Assembly: GCA_900547475.1 (NCBI GenBank)
Contig: URGW01000011.1
Span: forward strand, 1 to 64,000
Direction: 5' to 3'
DNA: 64,000 bases
Source: an uncultured Clostridium sp.
GTDB taxonomy: Bacteria > Bacillota > Clostridia > Clostridiales > Clostridiaceae
Shown: piece after piece, positions 46,268 to 53,730 of the stretch
How positions within the stretch are numbered: the stretch's first letter is position 1
How the letters are laid out: every line of letters begins with the position of its first letter
Program-made: the position numbers and the translations under genes
Notes under the pieces: model-generated
Seen by the model: the letters and a program-made list of their open reading frames with translations, nothing else
What the model was told of the DNA's origin: nothing
Databases searched by the model: none

Positions 46268-46382
46268 TTTAGCTGCTTTAATGGTTGTAGCTACAGAGTT
46301 TACTTCTCAGCTTGCAAGAATTCCACAAAGCTTATTTTTCTTAGGTGAACCACAAGAACCATTAAAAAAAATTGAAGAATAA
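46245..46382 (+). CDS. agrD: AgrD-type cyclic peptide precursor with serine in place of the ring cysteine
   Basis: A 45-residue precursor too short for ordinary gene calling. It has an amphipathic N-terminus (MKKKLLFNLAALMVVA), predicted signal core ARIPQSLFFL, and an acidic/proline tail GEPQEPLKKIEE like the recognition tail of AgrD. There is no cysteine anywhere; the residue five places before the predicted cut is Ser, so a lactone (SLFFL ring, RIPQ tail) is predicted. AAGGAGG lies before ATG, inside agrB. Cut sites are inferred by comparison with staphylococcal AgrD. Confidence 0.87.
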   Translation: MKKKLLFNLAALMVVATEFTSQLARIPQSLFFLGEPQEPLKKIEE

Positions 46383-46406
46383 CTTTTTATTATTTACATT
46401 TATTTT

Positions 46407-46455
46407 GAGGTATCTCGTAATTTTTTATATTTTACGATGATTCCTCTTTTTTTAC
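46407..46455 (+). terminator. Terminator of agrBD
   Basis: GAGG...TCGTAA pairs with TTACGA...CCTC through an internal loop and is followed by seven T. Confidence 0.75.
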
Positions 46456-46560
46456 TTTTATTTTATTTAAGTTTATCAGAAACATCTTTCTTTCAAAATA
46501 AATGGTTAATTAAAGTTTTATTATTACATATATAAATTTAAACTTACCTATCAAGCCTAT

Positions 46561-46593
46561 AAAAATTAGGATTCAACTTTGAATCCTAATTTT
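46561..46593 (-). terminator. Terminator of the regulator-kinase operon
   Basis: AAAATTAGGATTCAA and its perfect complement with a minimal loop, 25 bp past the stop of the second kinase gene; the arm itself ends in TTTT on minus. Confidence 0.7.
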
Positions 46594-46618
46594 ACCATGA
46601 TATAAACTAGAAATTTTC

Positions 46619-47887
46619 TTACTTTAAAAATTTTATTGTTAAAATAAGAATTTCATTTTCTAGTGAAATTCTTATTTTACCCTTATTCTTTTCTACAATT
46701 TCTTTTATATTGTATAATCCATATCCCCTTCCTTCACCTTTAGTTGTATAACCTATTTTAAATATATTATATAAATTTTCATTTTCCATATTTTCAGTAT
46801 AATTTTTAACACTTATTGTATAATACTTTTCATCTTCACCAATATATACTTCTATTTCCTTATTTTTTATCATACTGGTGGCTTCTATTGCATTATTTAA
46901 TAGGTTACTTAATATTACCGTCAATTCTGAATTATCTAAAGAAATATTTTTTAAATCACTTGTAACTCTATATTTATATTTAATTCCTAGCTTTTCAGCT
47001 CTTTGAGCTTTATTATAAAGTACAGCTTTAACTATTGTATTTTCTACATCAATCAATTTAGAGAATACTTCATTGTTCTCTACTAAGTTACCTATATATT
47101 CCTTAACCTTCTCTCTTACTTCTTCGGGTTTAGAAATTTGTACAATACTCCAAATAGTATTTAAATGATTTTTGTATTCATGTTCATTTGCTCTAAGCTT
47201 TCCCATTAAATCATTTAGCAGTGGATCAAAAGAAGTTTTTATTTCATCTTTTTTCTTTTCATTTAGAATATTATATAGAAAAACATAAAAGTAACAATTT
47301 ACCCCAACTAATATTAATGCTAATATAGCTATTGGAATAACTATATTTGTTTCCATTAATTCATTACTTAGTAAAACTTTTATAAATAAGAAAAATACAA
47401 ATAAGTTTAATACTATTATATTTATACTTTTATATTTTGAGAAAAACTCTGATAATCTAATTTTTTTATTTAATCCATTTTTGTTTAACAACAAAATTAA
47501 ACTGCTCATTATAATTACAATTAATATACAATATGTTAATGGCTCTATATCAGTATCTCCCATTATTAAATGAACAATAAACATTGTAATTAATTCAAAA
47601 ACTGCAACTATTAAAAAACTTACTACTAATTCTATAAAAGTCAGCAATGTATCTTTTTTTTCTAATTTACTAACTATAATTGCATTTAAAAATAATACAC
47701 CAACTAATATTATAAGTTGATCTACATTATATACTCTAACTAAAACAACATAAAAACAAGTAGTTATAATTGAAACTATTGTTTTAACTTTAATTTCAAA
47801 AAATATATCATCTTTTATTATAATATTATATATTAATAGAAGACTTATTATTTCAATTAATGATATAACTATACTTGACACCGTCAT
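46619..47887 (-). CDS. agrC: AgrC-like sensor histidine kinase (second of two)
   Basis: A 422-residue HPK10-type kinase with about seven membrane helices in residues 1-205, the phosphorylated His236 in NEHEYKNHLN, N box SELTVILSNLLNNAIEA and G box TTKGEGRGYGLYNIKEI. It is clearly a paralogue of the kinase on the other side of agrBD. It follows the LytTR regulator gene with only two bases between, and AAGGAGG lies in the end of that gene. It is therefore the likely cognate receptor of the regulator and of the AgrD peptide. Confidence 0.93.
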   Translation of the reverse strand: MTVSSIVISLIEIISLLLIYNIIIKDDIFFEIKVKTIVSIITTCFYVVLVRVYNVDQLIILVGVLFLNAIIVSKLEKKDTLLTFIELVVSFLIVAVFELITMFIVHLIMGDTDIEPLTYCILIVIIMSSLILLLNKNGLNKKIRLSEFFSKYKSINIIVLNLFVFFLFIKVLLSNELMETNIVIPIAILALILVGVNCYFYVFLYNILNEKKKDEIKTSFDPLLNDLMGKLRANEHEYKNHLNTIWSIVQISKPEEVREKVKEYIGNLVENNEVFSKLIDVENTIVKAVLYNKAQRAEKLGIKYKYRVTSDLKNISLDNSELTVILSNLLNNAIEATSMIKNKEIEVYIGEDEKYYTISVKNYTENMENENLYNIFKIGYTTKGEGRGYGLYNIKEIVEKNKGKIRISLENEILILTIKFLK

Positions 47888-47889
47888 TA

Positions 47890-48606
47890 TTAAATCCTCC
47901 TTAAAAATGCTTGTCTATATGTGTAACTCAATAAAACAATATCTTCAGAACCTCTCATCTTAATACCCCATACCTTTTCATAAGTTTTTTCAATTTCTGT
48001 TACATATTTCATATTAACAGCAAAGGACCTATGTGTTTGAATTATTTCATCATCACTTAAACTTTTTAAAAGTTTAACTAAAGAAGTTCTTTTAATATTG
48101 TATATACCACTCATAGTGTGAATATAACAACATTTATCAATATATTCAATATAAATAATATCATTATGATATAATTTTATAGATATATTAGAATCAATAT
48201 CTATAAATGAATACTTCCCCTCTTTAATACTCCTTAATGGTGTTGAATTTAAAAAAACATCAACAATATTTATTATATCCTTCTCCTTATATGGTTTTAC
48301 AATAAAATCATAACAATGAATATTTTTAAATGCTTCTATAATATGTATAAGTTCACCCGTTACAAATACTATTCCAGTTAAAGAATGATTATCATGTTGT
48401 CTTATTTTTTTTGCAAGGTCTAATCCTGATGAATCTTTCAAGCGAATATCTATAAAGAATAAATGTACGTCTTTTTCACCAATTATTTTTAGTGCTTCTT
48501 TTTTAGACGCAGCTTCATATATTCTAACATCAACAAAGTTTGATTTAATTATCGATGCTAATGCTTCACGTTGAATTTTTTCATCTTCAACCAATAATAT
48601 ATTCAT
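47890..48606 (-). CDS. agrA: AgrA-like LytTR response regulator
   Basis: A 238-residue regulator. The receiver domain (1-120) has MNILLVEDE, the phosphoacceptor Asp53 in FFIDIRLKD, and Lys in DFIVKPY. The C-terminal LytTR DNA-binding domain (about 135-238) shows IIYIEYIDKCCYIHT and IQTHRSFAVNMKYV. The start at 48606 has AGGGGGA seven bases upstream; in-frame codons further upstream lack one. First gene of the regulator-kinase operon. It probably activates agrBD and its own operon. Confidence 0.93.
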   Translation of the reverse strand: MNILLVEDEKIQREALASIIKSNFVDVRIYEAASKKEALKIIGEKDVHLFFIDIRLKDSSGLDLAKKIRQHDNHSLTGIVFVTGELIHIIEAFKNIHCYDFIVKPYKEKDIINIVDVFLNSTPLRSIKEGKYSFIDIDSNISIKLYHNDIIYIEYIDKCCYIHTMSGIYNIKRTSLVKLLKSLSDDEIIQTHRSFAVNMKYVTEIEKTYEKVWGIKMRGSEDIVLLSYTYRQAFLRRI

Positions 48607-48750
48607 ACCTATCCCCCTAAAAATACATATAAATATATTATAGTGCAATTTTAGACATTTTGCCATATCATTGGGATAATATCATATTTTATTTTAAATA
48701 TTAATATTTCCCATTTAAATTCCACTAAAATTTAACTAAAATTATTTCAA

Positions 48751-48790
48751 AAATAAAGCAAGGTTATGTAATAAAAATACATACCTCGCT
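48751..48790 (-). terminator. Terminator of metF-luxS
   Basis: AGCGAGGTATGTA pairs with TACATAACCTTGCT (bulge and G-U) and is followed on minus by TTATTTTTG. Confidence 0.75.
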
Positions 48791-48832
48791 ATAAATATTA
48801 TATTAAATTTTATATACTAAATATCACTTAAA

Positions 48833-49288
48833 CTATTCAGCATAAATATTTAAAGAAAATCCTCTACTTAACGCTTCTTTAGCATATTCCTTAGCCCCAA
48901 AAAGTGATAAATCTCTGTAATTTCCACATTGTATATCATTGGCTGCTGGTATTTCTGTAGCTTTTAACACTTCATTTAATGCATTTTCTATTGCGATTTT
49001 TATCTCAATAGTTCCTCTATCGCCAAAAATACTTAAATAAAAACCTGTTCTACACCCCATTGGTGATAAATCTATTATACCTTCTAAGTTATTTCTAAGC
49101 TCATATGCTAATAAATGCTCTAATCCATGCATTGCAGCAGTTCCAAATGCTTCTTTGTTAGGTTGTAAGAACCTAATATCAAACTTTGTTACAGAATCAC
49201 CTTGTGGTCCATTTAATACACAACATTTTCTTATATATGGAGCTTTAACCTTTCTATGATCTAACTCAAAACTTTCTACTTTATTCAT
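48833..49288 (-). CDS. luxS: S-ribosylhomocysteine lyase (AI-2 synthase)
   Basis: A 151-residue enzyme that splits S-ribosylhomocysteine to homocysteine and DPD, the AI-2 precursor. Metal ligands are His54 and His58 in MHGLEHLL and Cys121 in IQCGNY; the catalytic Cys79 is in MGCRTGFY. All are intact. GGGAGGA before ATG. It follows metF by 18 bases, so it is under the same SAM riboswitch and belongs to methionine recycling; a signalling role for AI-2 is possible given the agr genes next door. Confidence 0.97.
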   Translation of the reverse strand: MNKVESFELDHRKVKAPYIRKCCVLNGPQGDSVTKFDIRFLQPNKEAFGTAAMHGLEHLLAYELRNNLEGIIDLSPMGCRTGFYLSIFGDRGTIEIKIAIENALNEVLKATEIPAANDIQCGNYRDLSLFGAKEYAKEALSRGFSLNIYAE

Positions 49289-49306
49289 TTTTTATCCTCC
49301 CATACA

Positions 49307-50194
49307 TCATATAACTTTTTTATTATTAATTGAATTTATTATTGTATTTATATTTTCATGTACTCTTCTTGCTACATATGGATTATTCATTGTATATAAA
49401 TGAATTCCCTCTACCCCACTAGAAACCAAATCTACTATTTGCTCAACTGCATATGCAATACCTGCTTCTCTTAGAGCATCTTTATCATATTCATACTTAT
49501 TCATTATTTTAATAAACTTTTCAGGAATATAAGCTCCACATAAAGATGCCACTCTTTCTATTTGCTTCTTATTTACTACTGGCATAATTCCAGCTTGAAT
49601 TGGTGATTTAATTCCTAATTTTTCTTTTTGATCTAGCATATTGTAAAAATAATTATTATCAAAAAACAATTGAGAAATAAATTGAGTAACCCCCATTTCT
49701 TCCTTTATTTTTAAATGTAACATATCTTCTTTAATATCTCTCCCCTTAACATGCCCTTCTGGATAACATGCTCCTAAGATATTAAAATCCCCTCTATTTT
49801 TTATATGAGATATAAGCTCATAAGCATAATTAAATTCTCCTTTAGGATCTTGTCCAACAGGAATATCCCCCCTTAAAGCTAGTATATTTTCTATTCCCTT
49901 CATTTTTAAATCATCTAAGATTATATCTATTTCTTCTTTAGTAGATGATATACATGTTAAGTGAGCTACAGATTCTACTCCATACTTTTCTTTTATAACT
50001 GAGGAAAGTTCAGTCGTTCTATTATCAGTTAAACTACCACCAGCCCCATAAGTTACGCTAATAAAATCAGGCTTTAAATCCTTTAATTCCTCTAAAGTAT
50101 TATAAACAGTACTAATTGATGATGTAACTTTTGGTGGAAATATCTCAAAAGAAAATACTAACTCCTTACTATTAAACAATTCATTAATTTTCAT
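49307..50194 (-). CDS. metF: 5,10-methylenetetrahydrofolate reductase
   Basis: A 295-residue FAD-dependent TIM-barrel enzyme making 5-methyltetrahydrofolate for methionine synthesis. Blocks are VFSFEIFPPKV, DFISVTYGAGGS, HLTCIS, ILALRGDIP, GACYPEGH and FISQLFFDNNYF. First gene of metF-luxS, directly after the SAM-I riboswitch and its terminator. AAGGGGGC lies before ATG. Confidence 0.96.
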   Translation of the reverse strand: MKINELFNSKELVFSFEIFPPKVTSSISTVYNTLEELKDLKPDFISVTYGAGGSLTDNRTTELSSVIKEKYGVESVAHLTCISSTKEEIDIILDDLKMKGIENILALRGDIPVGQDPKGEFNYAYELISHIKNRGDFNILGACYPEGHVKGRDIKEDMLHLKIKEEMGVTQFISQLFFDNNYFYNMLDQKEKLGIKSPIQAGIMPVVNKKQIERVASLCGAYIPEKFIKIMNKYEYDKDALREAGIAYAVEQIVDLVSSGVEGIHLYTMNNPYVARRVHENINTIINSINNKKVI

Positions 50195-50311
50195 AAAAAT
50201 GCCCCCTTTAAATTAGTGTTAATGTAAAGTTTATTACAATAACTTTATACTAATGACTAAAATTCATTAATAAATTTTTACTCTTATTATTGCTTATTCT
50301 TTATTGTAAAA

Positions 50312-50343
50312 TAAAAAAACCTAAAGGATATTTCCCTTAGGTT
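50312..50343 (-). terminator. Riboswitch-controlled terminator upstream of metF
   Basis: AACCTAAGGGA pairs with TCCTTTAGGTT and is followed on minus by a run of seven T. It lies 27 bp past the SAM aptamer and about 118 bp before the metF ATG, the usual place for an S-box terminator. Confidence 0.85.
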
Positions 50344-50369
50344 AAAATAACTATGCCTATAAAAATACC

Positions 50370-50540
50370 CTTATCTATCAGCTTAAAGCTGTGGAATTAG
50401 CACCACGTTCAACTAGTAATAAGTAACAAATGATAGGTGGCAAATTAATATTAATAACTTGTCACTTATCACTTGCAACTTGTCACTATCGACAGGTTGC
50501 TGGGTTTCAACGGGCCAGTCCCTCCACCACTCTTGATAAG
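50370..50540 (-). promoter_or_regulatory. SAM-I (S-box) riboswitch upstream of metF-luxS
   Basis: Minus-strand RNA with all core elements: P1 CTTATCAAGAG pairing with AGATAAG, then GGTGGAGGGACTGGCCC, GTTGAAACCCAGCAACC, GGTGCTAATTCCA and the GCTTTAAGC P4-like hairpin. High SAM would favour the terminator and shut off metF-luxS. The region between AGCAACC and GGTGCTAATTCC (P3) is about 88 nt, far longer than usual, because a near-perfect 28-bp hairpin rich in AAGTGACAAGT words fills it. Confidence 0.93.
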
Positions 50541-50550
50541 ACTTTATTAC

Positions 50551-50579
50551 ATTATAAAAAATTTTTCCTAATTTGTAAA
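50551..50579 (-). promoter_or_regulatory. SigA promoter of the SAM riboswitch-metF-luxS transcript
   Basis: TTTACA, a 17-base spacer, then TATAAT on minus; the start should lie just before the P1 stem. Confidence 0.7.
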
Positions 50580-50593
50580 TAGCTATTTTAAAT

Positions 50594-51547
50594 TTAAAAT
50601 TTTATTAACAACAATAATATAGAAATAATACTACAAGTTAAACTAATTATACTTATAAAATTTACTATTTGCTTGGTATTTAAACCTTTTGCTTGAAGCC
50701 TATAATGAATTTGACTTCTATCAGCTTGATATATTGGTTTTCCTTCTGAAAACCTCTTAAATATAACAAATATATTATCAAATATTGGAACAGCCAAAGC
50801 TAGAATTGGTATCATTAAACTCAATATAGTTGCTCCTTTAAACGCCCCATCTAAAGCAATTATACTTAAAATAAATCCTAAAAAATTAGCTCCTGAATCA
50901 CCCATAAATACCTTTGCTGGATACTTATTATAAAATAAAAATGCTAATACAACACCTGCTGTTATAAGCGAAAATAACAATGAAGGTCGTTGCCCTAATA
51001 TTATAGCAGTTGCTGCAAAGGTCATTGCTGAAATAAAAGATAACCCTCCTGCTAAACCATCCATTCCATCTGACCAATTTATAACAGTTGTAACACCAAA
51101 AATCCATGTTATTGTAAGTACAAATTGAACTATAGGGGATAATGTTATATATTCATCCGTAAATGGATTTGTAAATCCTTCAAATGAAATCCCAGACTTA
51201 AATACAATTACTGCTGCTAAAAGTTGAATTATTAACCTAGGAGTAATTCCAAACTCTTTCCCTATGCTCTTATAGTAATCATCTACTACTCCTATTATTA
51301 ATATTAATAATGCTCCTATAAATATTCCATATTTTTCATCAAAGTTATAATTATAAAAAGCAATAAAATAAGCTAGAAAAAAACCAATAAACATAGCAAT
51401 CCCTCCACAAAGCGGAGTTTCACCTTTATGCTTTTTCCTCTCAGTAGGTTTATCAGTAAAATTATATTTAAACGCTAATTTCATAAGTATTGGTGTCAAA
51501 ATAAATACTGTAGAAAAAGCTATTATTATCGCTAGTAAATATTTCAT
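50594..51547 (-). CDS. Undecaprenyl-phosphate GlcNAc-1-phosphate transferase (TagO/WecA type)
   Basis: A 317-residue polyprenyl-phosphate glycosyl-1-phosphate transferase with about ten membrane helices. Motifs are KHKGETPLCGG, IIGVVDDYYKSIG (Asp pair), NWSDGMDGLAGG, FMGDSGANFLGF and DRSQIHYRLQ near residue 278. It loads GlcNAc-1-P on the lipid carrier for teichoic acid or other surface glycans. AAGGAG before ATG. Monocistronic, downstream of the V-ATPase operon and separated from it by a terminator. Confidence 0.9.
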   Translation of the reverse strand: MKYLLAIIIAFSTVFILTPILMKLAFKYNFTDKPTERKKHKGETPLCGGIAMFIGFFLAYFIAFYNYNFDEKYGIFIGALLILIIGVVDDYYKSIGKEFGITPRLIIQLLAAVIVFKSGISFEGFTNPFTDEYITLSPIVQFVLTITWIFGVTTVINWSDGMDGLAGGLSFISAMTFAATAIILGQRPSLLFSLITAGVVLAFLFYNKYPAKVFMGDSGANFLGFILSIIALDGAFKGATILSLMIPILALAVPIFDNIFVIFKRFSEGKPIYQADRSQIHYRLQAKGLNTKQIVNFISIISLTCSIISILLLLIKF

Positions 51548-51649
51548 TAAGATTCTCCTTAAAATTTATCATAATGTGTAATATCATGTATTATAATTAG
51601 CATTATACTATTAATTTAATTTATTATCAAATATATAATATTAAATAAA

Positions 51650-51680
51650 ATTTAAGGGAGTTGCAATAAAGCAACTCCCT
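51650..51680 (-). terminator. Terminator of the V-ATPase operon
   Basis: AGGGAGTTGC and its perfect complement with a 6-base loop, 19 bp past the subunit D stop; TAAATTTTATTT follows on minus. Confidence 0.85.
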
Positions 51681-51699
51681 ATTGTGATAATGTAAAAAT

Positions 51700-52344
51700 C
51701 TACTCTGCTCTTGCGTTAATTATATCTTTAACCTTCATTAATCTAGTTAAGGCTCCTCTTTCATTTTCATCAAGTTTCATTCTGATAAACTTAATTGTTT
51801 CTTCTAATTGAGGAATTGTCATATACTCAAGGGCATTAACTCTTCTTCTTGTTTTTTCAATTTCATCAGCCATTAACTGTGTTGACTTTTCAACCTCAGC
51901 TAGTTCAAGTAACTTTGGAAGTATTGATTCTAACTTTCCTATAGCATCATCTAATTCAGAAGATGTATTAGCAAATCCATATGGGTAAATGCTTCCTTCG
52001 CTATCTTGTAATTGTCTGTGGAATTTCATTTGTGGAACATTAACACTCATTATGTTTTTAGTTCCTACTTCAACAGATACACTATCTTTTGGATAAGCAA
52101 CTGCTTCTTCTAAGAATTCCGAACTCATTACAGCACTTGCCATAACGAAATCTTTAAATGAACCTTCTAGTTCAGCTTCAACTGATTTTCTAAGCTCATT
52201 ATTATATTTAACAAGATTAATGAATTGTCTCATTAATTCGTCTTGCTTATCTTTAAGAAGCTTATGTCCTCTTGCTGCAGTAGTTAATCTCTTCTTCAGC
52301 TTAGATAGCTCCATTCTAGTAGGATTGACATTTAACTTTGCCAT
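51700..52344 (-). CDS. ntpD: V-type ATP synthase subunit D
   Basis: A 214-residue two-helix coiled coil forming the central rotor shaft. The N-terminal NVNPTRMELSKLKKRLTTA and C-terminal RRVNALEYMTIPQLEETI are family signatures. It is the last gene, three bases after subunit B, so it is coupled. GGGAGATGA lies upstream of ATG. Confidence 0.95.
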   Translation of the reverse strand: MAKLNVNPTRMELSKLKKRLTTAARGHKLLKDKQDELMRQFINLVKYNNELRKSVEAELEGSFKDFVMASAVMSSEFLEEAVAYPKDSVSVEVGTKNIMSVNVPQMKFHRQLQDSEGSIYPYGFANTSSELDDAIGKLESILPKLLELAEVEKSTQLMADEIEKTRRRVNALEYMTIPQLEETIKFIRMKLDENERGALTRLMKVKDIINARAE

Positions 52345-52347
52345 ATT

Positions 52348-53730
52348 CTACTCTTCATCTCCCTTTGGCATATACTTTTCAAGATATTCATCTCTGATTC
52401 TCTTAAGTTCAGTCTTAGGAAGAATCTTAAGTAATTTCCAACCTAAATTTAAAGTTTCTTCTATTGATCTATTTGTTTCAAATCCTTGAGAAACATATTG
52501 CTCTTCAAATGCTTCTGCAAATTTAGCAAACTTCTTATCTGTTTCTGATAATGCAGATTCACCTAAGATTGCTGATAATTCTTTAGCTTGCTTACCTTGT
52601 GCATAAGCTGAGAATAATTGGTTCATAGTATCAGCATGATCTTCTCTAGTCTTACCTTTACCTATCCCCTTATCCTTAAGTCTTGAAAGTGATGGCAATA
52701 CATCTATTGGAGGCATAATTCCTTTTTTGTATAATTCTCTTGAAAGAATTATTTGTCCTTCTGTAATATATCCAGTTAAGTCTGGGATTGGGTGAGTTTT
52801 ATCATCTTCAGGCATTGTTAATATTGGAATTTGAGTGATAGATCCACCTCTTCCATTAATTCTACCTGCTCTTTCATATAATGTAGAAAGGTCAGTATAT
52901 AAGTATCCTGGATAACCTCTTCTACCTGGAACTTCCTTTCTAGCTGCAGAAACTTCTCTTAACGCTTCAGCATAGTTAGTAATATCAGTCATAATAACAA
53001 GAACATGCATATCTTTTTCATATGCTAAGAATTCAGCAGCAGTTAATGCCATTCTTGGTGTAGCTATTCTTTCAATAGCTGGGTCAGAAGCAAGGTTCAT
53101 AAATAATACAGCATTATCTATAGCCCCAGTCTTCTTAAATTCATCAACGAAGAATTGAGATTCCTCAAAAGTAATACCTATAGCAGCAAATACAACTGCA
53201 AAGTTAGCATCTGAATTTAAAACAGTCGCTTGTCTTGCTATTTGTGCAGCTAATTGTGCATGTGGAAGACCTGAACCAGAGAAAACTGGTAACTTTTGTC
53301 CTCTAACAAGTGTATTTAATCCATCAATTGCAGATATCCCTGTTTGAATAAATTCTGATGGGAAATTTCTTGATACTGGGTTAATTGCTTCACCGTTAAT
53401 ATCTAATTGCTTTTCTGGTATTATCTTTGGCCCCTTATCAATTGGATGACCCATCCCATCAAATACTCTTCCTAACATATCTTCTGATACGCCTAATTGA
53501 AGTGGCTTTCCTAAAAATCTAGCCTTAGTTCCTTTTAAGTTAATCCCTGAAGATCCTTCAAATAATTGAACCATTGCTTTAGAGCCATTAACTTCAAGAA
53601 CCTTACCTCTTCTTAATTCACCAGTTTGTATTTCAACTTCAACTAGTTCATCGTACTTAACGCCGCTAACTCCTTCAACAACCATTAAAGGACCAACAAC
53701 TTCTGTTACTGTTCTGTATTCCTTAAGCAT
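52348..53730 (-). CDS. ntpB: V-type ATP synthase subunit B
   Basis: A 460-residue non-catalytic nucleotide-binding subunit of the V1 head. It lacks the Walker A glycine-rich loop (GSGLPHAQLAAQIARQA at that site) but keeps the Arg-finger region and PSLSRLKDKGIG. EYRTVTEVVGPLMVVEG begins the barrel domain. It overlaps subunit A by 8 bp. AAGGAGGGG lies before ATG. Confidence 0.97.
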   Translation of the reverse strand: MLKEYRTVTEVVGPLMVVEGVSGVKYDELVEVEIQTGELRRGKVLEVNGSKAMVQLFEGSSGINLKGTKARFLGKPLQLGVSEDMLGRVFDGMGHPIDKGPKIIPEKQLDINGEAINPVSRNFPSEFIQTGISAIDGLNTLVRGQKLPVFSGSGLPHAQLAAQIARQATVLNSDANFAVVFAAIGITFEESQFFVDEFKKTGAIDNAVLFMNLASDPAIERIATPRMALTAAEFLAYEKDMHVLVIMTDITNYAEALREVSAARKEVPGRRGYPGYLYTDLSTLYERAGRINGRGGSITQIPILTMPEDDKTHPIPDLTGYITEGQIILSRELYKKGIMPPIDVLPSLSRLKDKGIGKGKTREDHADTMNQLFSAYAQGKQAKELSAILGESALSETDKKFAKFAEAFEEQYVSQGFETNRSIEETLNLGWKLLKILPKTELKRIRDEYLEKYMPKGDEE

